Source: Verrucomicrobiales bacterium
Lineage (GTDB): Bacteria; Verrucomicrobiota; Verrucomicrobiia; Verrucomicrobiales; DEV007
Assembly: GCA_016795505.1 (NCBI GenBank)
Contig: JAEUHH010000034.1
Location: 1-64,000, forward strand
DNA length: 64,000 nucleotides
Direction: 5' to 3'
This document shows, piece after piece, positions 55,446 through 63,000 of the stretch (position 1 is its first letter; every line of letters begins with the position of its first letter). The position numbers and the translations under genes are program-made. The notes under the pieces were generated by a model. The model was not told the origin of the DNA. It searched no databases and saw nothing but the letters and a program-made list of their open reading frames with translations.

Positions 55446-56504
55446 ATGGAAGACAGGAAAGAGGACGACGATCTGCATCAGCCGAACGACAAACTTTTTG
55501 CTGCGACTTTTGGTATTCCGGAAAATGCAGCGGCGCTCCTCCGTGAGCAACTCCCGGCCCCGGTCGTTGCCGCGATCGACTGGGATGGGATGCGACTGTC
55601 GCCCGGGACATTTGTCGATTCCCACTATCGTCGTTCCCACACCGACCTGTTGTTTACGGTGCCGATCCGTGAGACGGGGCGCAACGGCTACGTGTATATT
55701 CTGTTCGAGCACCAAAGCTCGCCGGATCGAATGTTGCCCCTGCGGATCTTGCGCTATCTGGTGCGAATTTGGGAGAAAGAGGCCGCGAATCAGCCGCCAG
55801 GTAACTTGCTGCCGGTCATTTTGCCAGTGGTGCTGTCGCAAAACGCGGAGCCTTGGGATCTGCCGGAGCGGCTGAGGCCATTGCTCGATCTCCCGTATGG
55901 GTTGGAGGATGCCCTGAGGCCGTTCATTCCGGACTTCGGTTATCGACACATCCAACTGGGCGCGATGGATTTTCACGAAATCCCTGGCACACCCGCAGGC
56001 CGGCTGATCTTGAGGGCGATGAAGGCGGAGCGGCTCGGGCGTTTGCTGGACGAAGTCGTATGGGACGAGTCACTCATCCTGTTGGTGCCACGCGAGGTAT
56101 TTCAGCGATTGCTTCGCTTCGTGCTGGGGTCGGACATTGACAGAGGAGACTTCGAGAATAGGCTGGGGGAGATCCGCGATCCAGAACTTCGAAATACCGC
56201 CATGACACTCGCGCAACGATATCGACAGGATGGCCTTCAGCAGGGTTTGGAACTGGGACGTCAGGAGGGACGTCAGGAGGGGCGTCAGGAGGGGCGTCAG
56301 GAAGGAAAACAGGAAGGAAAGCATGAAGGATTGCTGGCGGCTCGGCGGGATGATCTGCTGGAAGCTTTGACCATTCGATTTGGCGAGGTGCCTGCCGACA
56401 TCCGCGCACTTATCGAGGGGGAGCGTGACGAGATGAGGTTGCGTCGCCTGTTGCGCGAGGCGATTCGCCGTGAGTCGCTCGAGTCGTTCAGGCGGGAGCT
56501 TTGA
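55446..56504 (+). CDS. Rpn-family PD-(D/E)XK nuclease (transposase_31-like)
   Basis: A 352-residue Rpn-type recombination-promoting nuclease. The nuclease core is SHYRRSHTDLLFTVPIR, then GYVYILFEHQSSPDR with the D...ExQ pattern. A helical middle (LILLVPREVFQRLLRFVLG) leads to a run of RQEG/KQEG repeats at about 271-296, then ALTIRFGEVPADIRALIEGE, a DUF4351-like tail. Family members nick DNA and some are phage-defence effectors. The repeat run is encoded by 12-bp DNA tandem units, so length variation is likely. Upstream (55405) is a GTTGACTGATCGGAGGATC stretch slightly like the dispersed repeat. Confidence 0.88.
   Translation: MEDRKEDDDLHQPNDKLFAATFGIPENAAALLREQLPAPVVAAIDWDGMRLSPGTFVDSHYRRSHTDLLFTVPIRETGRNGYVYILFEHQSSPDRMLPLRILRYLVRIWEKEAANQPPGNLLPVILPVVLSQNAEPWDLPERLRPLLDLPYGLEDALRPFIPDFGYRHIQLGAMDFHEIPGTPAGRLILRAMKAERLGRLLDEVVWDESLILLVPREVFQRLLRFVLGSDIDRGDFENRLGEIRDPELRNTAMTLAQRYRQDGLQQGLELGRQEGRQEGRQEGRQEGKQEGKHEGLLAARRDDLLEALTIRFGEVPADIRALIEGERDEMRLRRLLREAIRRESLESFRREL
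56256..56327 (+). repeat. Six 12-bp tandem units in the Rpn gene
   Basis: Units at 56256, 56268, 56280, 56292, 56304 and 56316 follow GG(A/G)CGTCAGGAG, degenerating to GGAAAGCATGAA. They encode the QEGR-type tetrapeptides. In-frame gain or loss of units would change linker length. Confidence 0.9.
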
Positions 56505-56628
56505 TCGGGATCGGAGGGTGTTCTCGCTCTCTCGTCTCAGGGAAACGCTGTCCGGCTTTCCGACATCGCCGTCAATGCGCCTGACTTTCAGCTTTTCGGC
56601 TGGTCGGGGAACCGGCAACCTTGCGGGT

Positions 56629-58230
56629 ATGAAAATCTCCCCTGTCATCTGTCATCTCCCGCTGGCCTGCGCCCTCTTGGCGTGGCCGCTCACGGCCCGG
56701 GCGGAACTGAAACTGCCCGCCATCATCGGCGACCACATGGTGCTCCAGCAGAAGCAGACAAATCCCATCTGGGGCTGGGATCAGCCCGGCACCAAGGTCA
56801 CCGTCACGTTCGCCGGACAGACCAAATCGGCCGAAGCGGCTGCCGATGGCAAGTGGTCGGTGAAGCTCGACCCCGTGCCGGCGAATGCCGAGCCGTCCGT
56901 GCTGACCATCGAAGGCAGCTCGAAGCGGGCGATCCAGGATGTCCTCGTCGGCGAGGTGTGGATGTGCTCGGGGCAGTCCAACATGGGCATGACGGTGAGC
57001 GGCGACTGGAAGGCCGACATCGAGAGCCTGGCTTCGAACCATCCGGGACTCCGGCTCATCACGGTGCCGATCGTGGGCACGCAGGAGCCGCAGCAGGACT
57101 TCAAAGGCGAGTGGAAGGCCGCCACGCCGGAGACCTGCCGTGGTTTCTCAGCAGTGGGTTTCTTTTACGGCCGCTACCTGCACGAGATCCTGGGGGTGCC
57201 GGTCGGGCTGATCAACAATGCCTGGGGTGGCTCCGCCGCCGAGGCCTGGGTGCGCCGCGAGACGATCGAGAAGGATCCACGTTTCAAATCGCTCGTCGAT
57301 GGCTGGAAACAGCGCGAAGCACAACTGGCGTCCGCCGAGGCCAAAGCTGCCTACGAGAAGGCTCTCGCGGCGTGGAAGGTCAGCGCCGAAGAGGCCAAGG
57401 CGTCCGGTAAACCGGCTCCGCGACCGCCGCAGTCGCCCGAGCAGCAGCTTTCCGGTAACGCGCGACCTGGCAACATCTTCGCCGGCATGGTGCATCCGAC
57501 CCTCGGCTATGGGATTAAGGGCGTCATTTGGTACCAGGGCGAGAGCAACGCCGGGCGCGCGTGGGAGTATCAAAAGCTGTTCCCGTTCATGATCGAGCAG
57601 TGGCGTGCCGAGTGGAAGCAGGGGGACTTTCCGTTTTACTGGGTCCAGTTGGCCGATTTCAAAGCCGAGGTGCCTGACCAGTTCGATGCGCAATGGGCCG
57701 AGCTTCGCGAGGCGCAAACCAAGACCCTCAGCCTCCCGAACACCGGCGAGGCCGTCATCATCGACCTCGGCGAGGCCAACGACATTCACCCAAAGAACAA
57801 ATACGACGTCGCCGCCAGGCTCGCGCGTTGGGCTCTGGCCCGGGACTATGGTTTCAAAAACCTCGCCCATCAGAGTCCGCTTTATCGGGAAATGAAGGTG
57901 GCCGGCGGCAAAGCCATGCTCAGCTTCGATCACGTGGGCACCGGTCTCCGCACCGTCGATGTCGACGAGGTGCGCGGTTTCATCATCTGTGGCGCCGACC
58001 GCCAATGGAAGAAGGCGCAGGCGGTCATCACCGGCAACGACGCTATCGAAGTCTGGGCCGATGGCGTGGCCGAGCCGGTTGCAGTCCGCTATGCCTGGGC
58101 GGATAACCCGGTGTGCAATGTGCGCTCGAAGGAGGGGCTGCCACTGACTCCGTTCCGCACCGATGATTTTCCCATGATCACCGATCCGGCGAACGCGACT
58201 GCGGTGGCTCCGCCGGCGGCGAAGAAGTAG
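56629..58230 (+). CDS. Sialate O-acetylesterase-like SGNH hydrolase
   Basis: A 533-residue exported enzyme from the ATG at 56629 (signal peptide MKISPVICHLPLACALLAW). Motifs: GDHMVLQQKQTNPIWGW (beta-sandwich domain), CSGQSNM with nucleophile S117, VGLINNAWGGSAAEAWVRRE, GVIWYQGESNA and the Asp/His block GEANDIHPKNKYDVAARLA. The family removes acetyl groups from sialic acid or hemicellulose sugars. It is convergent with the TlpA-like gene. Upstream in-frame ATGs at 56470 and 56575 overlap or abut the Rpn gene and precede the signal peptide, so they are less likely. Confidence 0.92.
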   Translation: MKISPVICHLPLACALLAWPLTARAELKLPAIIGDHMVLQQKQTNPIWGWDQPGTKVTVTFAGQTKSAEAAADGKWSVKLDPVPANAEPSVLTIEGSSKRAIQDVLVGEVWMCSGQSNMGMTVSGDWKADIESLASNHPGLRLITVPIVGTQEPQQDFKGEWKAATPETCRGFSAVGFFYGRYLHEILGVPVGLINNAWGGSAAEAWVRRETIEKDPRFKSLVDGWKQREAQLASAEAKAAYEKALAAWKVSAEEAKASGKPAPRPPQSPEQQLSGNARPGNIFAGMVHPTLGYGIKGVIWYQGESNAGRAWEYQKLFPFMIEQWRAEWKQGDFPFYWVQLADFKAEVPDQFDAQWAELREAQTKTLSLPNTGEAVIIDLGEANDIHPKNKYDVAARLARWALARDYGFKNLAHQSPLYREMKVAGGKAMLSFDHVGTGLRTVDVDEVRGFIICGADRQWKKAQAVITGNDAIEVWADGVAEPVAVRYAWADNPVCNVRSKEGLPLTPFRTDDFPMITDPANATAVAPPAAKK

Positions 58231-58247
58231 CCGCTCCGATGGGGTGG

Positions 58248-59288
58248 TCAGGGCTTCCCGGCGAGCAGGTCGCCGACGATCTTCGAGACGTCGAGCGACC
58301 CCGGGTGGCCCGTGGCGGCCACCTGGCCGGCGGCATCGATGACATATACGGTGGGAATACCCGATACGCCATAGGCGACGGGAGCCGGGGCGCGGAATCC
58401 GCCGTCACCGGCCCACACGTTGGTCGTCTTGTCCCAGCCCTTCGCGGCCAGGTGGCTGGAGGCCGCCTCCTTCGTGTTGTCGATGCTCAGCGCGACCAGT
58501 TCGACCTTGTCACCCCAGTCCGGGTGTTGCTCGCGGTAGGTCTGCATCTTGGCCATCGGCGCCTGGCAAGGGCCGCACCAGGACGCCCAGAAGTCGAGCA
58601 CCACGACCTTGCCCTTGAATCCCGACAGTTTCAGAGGCGAGCCATCGGAGAGCTTCACAAAGTCGATGTCAGGAGCCGCAGTGCCGACGGCAGGCCCGGC
58701 CGGGCGTTTCGGGGCGGCGTTGGCGGGCGGCTTGATGCCGACGAGGCTCGCGGCATTCCGCGTGTAGTTACTCGCCGGATAGTCCTTTTGCAGTGTCGCG
58801 ACGAGAGCCTTGGCCTGCTCAAGTTCCTGTTTCGCCTGATGCGCCTGCACGAGGTGAAAGGCTGCATGGGCGGCATTCTCACCATTGCCGGCAGCCCGAT
58901 AGCCATCCCAGGCGGTTTGGAAATCCGGAACCGATTCCTGGAGCCGCTCCGAGTTGCGATACGACTCGCCGCGCTGCATGGCGGCATCGACGCGCAAATC
59001 CGATGCGGGATGGCGCTCCAGCAGGGCGGTGAAAGCGGCGATGGCCTCGTCGTGGAGCTTCTGCGACGCGAGCGCCTGGCCCAAATAGAAGCGCACTGAG
59101 TCGTCAGCGGTGGTGTCCGGGTGATCGGTGAGGAACTGGCGGCAGGCAGCGGCGAGTTCTGGCTGCTTCTTTTGCTCATGCAGCCGGGTGATCTTGACGA
59201 AATCACCGAGTGGATCGGCCGCGAAGGCCGGAGCGGGGGAGAGAACGACCGTCAGGACCAGGACGGCGAGAAAAATGGCAGATTTCAT
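58248..59288 (-). CDS. TlpA-like thioredoxin with N-terminal TPR domain
   Basis: A 346-residue exported protein from the ATG at 59288 (MKSAIFLAVLVLTVVLSPAPAFA signal). Residues about 25-180 form TPR-like helices (SVRFYLGQALASQKLHDEAI, AAFTALLERHP). The C terminus is an AhpC/TlpA-type thioredoxin with VVLDFWASWCGPCQAPM (intact WCGPC) and cis-Pro GVSGIPTVYVID. It probably reduces periplasmic disulfides, for example in cytochrome c maturation, which fits the divergent heme-protein gene at 59411. Confidence 0.93.
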   Translation of the reverse strand: MKSAIFLAVLVLTVVLSPAPAFAADPLGDFVKITRLHEQKKQPELAAACRQFLTDHPDTTADDSVRFYLGQALASQKLHDEAIAAFTALLERHPASDLRVDAAMQRGESYRNSERLQESVPDFQTAWDGYRAAGNGENAAHAAFHLVQAHQAKQELEQAKALVATLQKDYPASNYTRNAASLVGIKPPANAAPKRPAGPAVGTAAPDIDFVKLSDGSPLKLSGFKGKVVVLDFWASWCGPCQAPMAKMQTYREQHPDWGDKVELVALSIDNTKEAASSHLAAKGWDKTTNVWAGDGGFRAPAPVAYGVSGIPTVYVIDAAGQVAATGHPGSLDVSKIVGDLLAGKP

Positions 59289-59303
59289 GGGGATGCGGGG
59301 AAG

Positions 59304-59316
59304 ATTGTCAGACAAT
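59304..59316. promoter_or_regulatory. 13-bp palindrome upstream of the TlpA-like gene
   Basis: ATTGTC-A-GACAAT (59304-59316), 15 bp upstream of the TlpA-like start (59288) in the divergent region with the PVC cytochrome gene. A possible regulator site; no matching protein is identified. Confidence 0.35.
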
Positions 59317-59410
59317 CCTGTCAAAAATCGGCGATCCCGTCAATGAAATGCGGCCCACGGGGCTGGATCGTCGTATCGTGTGTGCTACGGTCTGCCGCCC
59401 TTTTCCAGCC

Positions 59411-62110
59411 ATGAAATCGATGTCTCGACTGCCCTTCCGCCCGGCCGCCCTGCTTGCGATCATACCCTGTTTGATCGGAGATCATACCCTGTTTGCTCAG
59501 CGAGGCGACCGAGACGGACACGAGATGAAGCCGCCGCCGGCTCATTGGAAGATCCCGGACGCGCCCGTTGTGTCAGCCGACAAGGCTCTGGCGACCTTCG
59601 CGGTGCCGGAGGGGTTCCGGGTGGAACTGGTCGCCGCGGAGCCGATGAACCATGATCCCGTGGCGCTCGCCTTTGATGCGAACGGCCGTATCTGGGTGGT
59701 CGAGATGCGCGGCTACATGCCGGACATCGATGGTCACGGCGAAGACCAACCGACCGGCCGCATCTCGGTGTTGGTGGACGATGACGGCGATGGAAAGGCG
59801 GATCGAAATGCCGTGTTCCTCGATGGATTGGTCATGCCGCGGGCGGTGGCGCTGACTGCCGGTGACCGGGCGATGCTCTTTGCCGACGGGGAATCGCTCT
59901 ATGAGGTAGCGATTGTCGAAGGTCCGGATGGGTTGCCGAAAGCGGGCGAAAAAAGCGTGGTCGATGCCGACTACGCCAAGGGAGGCAATCCCGAGCACAA
60001 GCCCAACGGCTTGCGGCATGCGCTCGACAACTGGATCTACAGCTCCAAGTGTGATCGGCGGTATCGCCGGGTCGGGGGGAAATGGGTGGAGGAGAAAACC
60101 GAGTTCCGCGGGCAGTGGGGCATCGATCAGGATGATTTTGGCCGCCTCTTCACCAATACCAACTCGAACTGTGTCTCGGCCGAGGAAGTGGCCGCCGGTG
60201 TGACGGTGGCCAATCCGAATCACGAGTTCCGCTCCCCGGTGACGGCGAAGATGAAAAATCAGCGGATGTGGCCCGCTCGGATCACCCCGGGGATCAACCG
60301 GGGCTATCTCGAGGGCTTTCTCAATGATCAGGGATTCCTCATTCAGCCGACCGCGGTGTCGGGCCTGGCCGTTTACCGGGGCGACCAGTTTCCGGCTGAG
60401 TTTCGTGGTAATCTGTTCATCAATGAACCGGGTGGCAACCTGGTGAAGCGGGCGATCATCGCGGAAAAAGATGGCCGATTGACGATCGATCAGGCCTACG
60501 ATGGGCGGGAGTTCTTCACCTCCACGGACGAGCGCAGCCGGATCGTGAACAGCTACACGGCTCCCGACGGCACGCTGTATCTGGTCGATTTTTATCGGGG
60601 CATTCTCCAGCACGCGGCCTACATGACCAGTTACCTGAGACAGCAGGTGCAGGAGCGGGGCCTAGACAAGCCGGTGGGCTTGGGCCGCATCTGGCGGGTC
60701 GTGCACGAAGGGCGAGAGCCGGGGCCAACTCCGCGGCTTCGCGAAGCCTCCGTGGCTGAGCTGGTCGGTCATTTGTCCCATCCGAACGGCTGGTGGCGCG
60801 ACACGGCGCAGCGGCTGCTGGTGGAACGGGCCGATGGCGCCGAGGCAGTTGGCGCATTGAAGAAGCTGGTCGCCGATTCCGCAGCCTCTCCACTTGGCCG
60901 CATGCATGCGGTATGGACGTTGGAGGGTTTGGGAGCGCTATCGCCCGTCGATGTGGCTGCAGCATTCGATCCCGCGCAACCGGCGCTCGCGGCCCAGGCG
61001 ATTCACGCGGCAGAGTCTTTGGCTTTGGGAGACAAGGCAGGCGAGGTCGTCTCGGTGGTTTCCGGGTATTTAGAGGCTGGGAAGCCGCTGCCGGTTGTGT
61101 TGAGACGTCAGGTGCTGGCCAGCCTGGGTCGATTTTCCGCCTCGGAAACGGAATCAGTCCGCGATGCTGCTTTTGCCGCGCTGCGGCTGGCTTTGGCCAC
61201 GCCGGCGGACGCCAAGGAGGCCCCATTGGGGCGTGATCTGGCTCTGAGCGGACTGGCGGGCCGGGAATTGGCTTTCCTGAAGAGTGTTGCCGACACGGAT
61301 GCCGGTCGGGAGATCAGCGGTCTGCTGATCGCGGCGGTGGTGAAGTCGAACGATCCGGCGGCGCGGCAGGAGTTGCTCACCCTCGTCAGCAAAGCCAGCG
61401 GTGGGGCGCAAGTCCGCTTGATGGGGGAACTGGCCCGCGTGGCGGTGGCTCAGCGGCAAATGGCGCTGATCGATTCACTGTTTTCCCTCGCTGCTTCGGA
61501 TGCGAAACTCGCGGACTCCCTCGCCGACGGGCTGCTGGCGGGTAGAAAGGCCCTCGGGCAGAAATTCAAGCCGTTGCCGCTCTCGGCCAAGCCGGCCGTG
61601 TTGGCTACTGCCGACGGGCTGCCGGATGAAAAGAAGCGGGATCAGGTCGCGGCGATGTTCGATTTTTCCGGTAAAGCCGCCGACAGCTTCCTGAAAACCG
61701 ACGAGCATCGCCGGCTATTTGAATTGGGCAAACAGCAATATGCGGTCATCTGCGGCGCCTGCCATCAGCCGCATGGGAAAGGGCAGGAATTCATTTCGCC
61801 GCCGCTGGTGGACTCCGAGTGGGTCACTGGGCCGGCCAATCGCCTGATCGCTCTGGCGCTGGACGGTGCGATGGGGCCGATCACGGTCGCGGGCAAGACC
61901 TACACCGTGCCGGAGATCCAGCCGGTGATGCCCGGGCTGCGGCTCAATCCCGAAATCACCGACGAGAAGATGGCCGCGATGCTGACCTACATTCGGAATG
62001 AATGGGGCAATGCCGCACCGCCGATCACCCCGGACATGGTCAAGGCGTGGCGGGACAAGACCGAGGTCCGCGCGCCCTACACCGAAGCGGAACTGAAGAA
62101 GATCAAGTGA
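59411..62110 (+). CDS. PVC-type heme-binding CxxCH protein (membrane-bound dehydrogenase domain)
   Basis: An 899-residue exported protein from the ATG at 59411. A signal peptide carrying the 22-bp repeat (AIIPCLIGDHTLFAQ) precedes an N-terminal six-bladed-propeller-like domain (FAVPEGFRVELVAAEPMNHD, IWVVEMRGYMPDIDGH, YSSKCDRRYRRVGGKWVEEK, ITPGINRGYLEGF). A HEAT-like helical region is at about 490-750. The C-terminal cytochrome c domain has CGACHQPHGKG (C781, C784, H785) and a later Met-containing PVMPGLR. Such proteins are probable periplasmic quinone or cytochrome-linked sugar dehydrogenases. It is divergent from the TlpA-like thioredoxin. Confidence 0.92.
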   Translation: MKSMSRLPFRPAALLAIIPCLIGDHTLFAQRGDRDGHEMKPPPAHWKIPDAPVVSADKALATFAVPEGFRVELVAAEPMNHDPVALAFDANGRIWVVEMRGYMPDIDGHGEDQPTGRISVLVDDDGDGKADRNAVFLDGLVMPRAVALTAGDRAMLFADGESLYEVAIVEGPDGLPKAGEKSVVDADYAKGGNPEHKPNGLRHALDNWIYSSKCDRRYRRVGGKWVEEKTEFRGQWGIDQDDFGRLFTNTNSNCVSAEEVAAGVTVANPNHEFRSPVTAKMKNQRMWPARITPGINRGYLEGFLNDQGFLIQPTAVSGLAVYRGDQFPAEFRGNLFINEPGGNLVKRAIIAEKDGRLTIDQAYDGREFFTSTDERSRIVNSYTAPDGTLYLVDFYRGILQHAAYMTSYLRQQVQERGLDKPVGLGRIWRVVHEGREPGPTPRLREASVAELVGHLSHPNGWWRDTAQRLLVERADGAEAVGALKKLVADSAASPLGRMHAVWTLEGLGALSPVDVAAAFDPAQPALAAQAIHAAESLALGDKAGEVVSVVSGYLEAGKPLPVVLRRQVLASLGRFSASETESVRDAAFAALRLALATPADAKEAPLGRDLALSGLAGRELAFLKSVADTDAGREISGLLIAAVVKSNDPAARQELLTLVSKASGGAQVRLMGELARVAVAQRQMALIDSLFSLAASDAKLADSLADGLLAGRKALGQKFKPLPLSAKPAVLATADGLPDEKKRDQVAAMFDFSGKAADSFLKTDEHRRLFELGKQQYAVICGACHQPHGKGQEFISPPLVDSEWVTGPANRLIALALDGAMGPITVAGKTYTVPEIQPVMPGLRLNPEITDEKMAAMLTYIRNEWGNAAPPITPDMVKAWRDKTEVRAPYTEAELKKIK
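59458..59501 (+). repeat. 22-bp-period dispersed repeat, locus H (in signal peptide)
   Basis: Units start at 59458 (GATCATACCCTGTTTGATCG) and 59480 (GATCATACCCTGTTTGCTCAGC). The first 20 bases of the 59458 unit are identical to locus F. They are in frame, encoding the IIPCLIGDHTLFAQ part of the signal peptide of the PVC cytochrome. Confidence 0.88.
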
Positions 62111-62131
62111 CCGATCCTAACCAAAGGAAAA

Positions 62132-62169
62132 CCGTGTCCGCCATCGCACGAGCGACTGCACGGACACGG
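62132..62169. terminator. Hairpin between convergent genes
   Basis: CCGTGTCCG (62132-62140) and CGGACACGG (62161-62169) form a perfect 9-bp stem with a 20-nt loop between the PVC cytochrome stop (62110) and the Hsp20 stop (62203). There is no T-run, so it may be a non-classical bidirectional terminator. Confidence 0.45.
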
Positions 62170-62202
62170 CCTCCCTTGGAGAGGAATTTGTATGACGACC
62201 CG

Positions 62203-62655
62203 TCAGGAGACGGCGACGGCGACTTTTCCGGGCTTTGGTTCCGTTGATTTGGGCAGGGTAACCTTTAGGACGCCGTCTTTGAAAACGGCGGTAACCTGAG
62301 CTGCGTCCACTTCATCGGGCAGGCGGAAGGTCCGGATGTATCGGCCGAAGCTCCGCTCGATGCGATGGAATTTCTTTCCGCTTTCCTCGCCGGACTGCGA
62401 TTCGTGCCGTTTCTCGCCGGAGAGGGTGAGCACGCCATTGTCGACGGACACATCGACATCCTCCTTTTTCACATCCGGTAGATCGGCGGTGATGGTGTAG
62501 GCGACGTCATCCTCGGCGATGTCGACGGCCGGGGTCCAGTCGGACTTCAATGCCAGTTCCGTCCCGCCGAGATGGCGGTCAAAGAGGCTGGTCAGGCGGT
62601 TTTGCAGGTCGGCAAGCTCCCGAAACGGGCTCCACGTAGTCGGTTCTTTGTTCAT
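62203..62655 (-). CDS. Hsp20/alpha-crystallin small heat-shock protein
   Basis: A 150-residue ATP-independent holdase. The alpha-crystallin domain spans about 43-140: WTPAVDIAEDDVAYTITADL, then VDVSVDNGVLTLSGEKRHES, GRYIRTFRLPDEVDAAQVTA and FKDGVLKVTLPK. The C-terminal tail IxI-like motif is weak (GKVAVAVS). An Ser/Leu-rich N-terminal arm (FRELADLQNRLTSLFDRH) is typical. The start at 62655 follows AT-rich upstream sequence (62656-62700); no clear CIRCE or ROSE element is seen. Confidence 0.95.
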   Translation of the reverse strand: MNKEPTTWSPFRELADLQNRLTSLFDRHLGGTELALKSDWTPAVDIAEDDVAYTITADLPDVKKEDVDVSVDNGVLTLSGEKRHESQSGEESGKKFHRIERSFGRYIRTFRLPDEVDAAQVTAVFKDGVLKVTLPKSTEPKPGKVAVAVS

Positions 62656-63000
62656 GGTTTCAGGGTGGTTCTATTTTTGCTCCGAAGAACAACGCCACCA
62701 TATCCCTGCCGTTCACGGGACGCTACGCATCGGTTGGCATGGAACTTCCCGGATTTTGAGGAGGGGCGGGGTCGCCACCGCGGCCTCGCCGCCATGGCTG
62801 CCGGGCTGTTCAGTTCCTCCTGAAGGTTGATATCCCGGTTGGAGTGCCCACCACACCGCCATCTTCTATGGGACGACACTCTCGATCGCTCTCCGGGGGC
62901 GCCAGAGGCGGGAAAGATGCTTCGGAACTCCGAAATACCAATTGAACTTAAAATATTCCGGTGTTTTTTATAAAAATCTTTAATCCTCATCGTTTTTGTC
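62656..63000. other. 345-bp divergent intergenic region
   Basis: Contains the upstream regions of Hsp20 (minus) and the ankyrin gene (plus). It shows a GTTGGAGTGCCCACC stretch (62839-62853) resembling one unit of the 7941 array. An AT-rich promoter zone at 62941-62990 includes TTGAAC and TTTTTTATAAAAATC. No gene is supported here. Confidence 0.6.
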
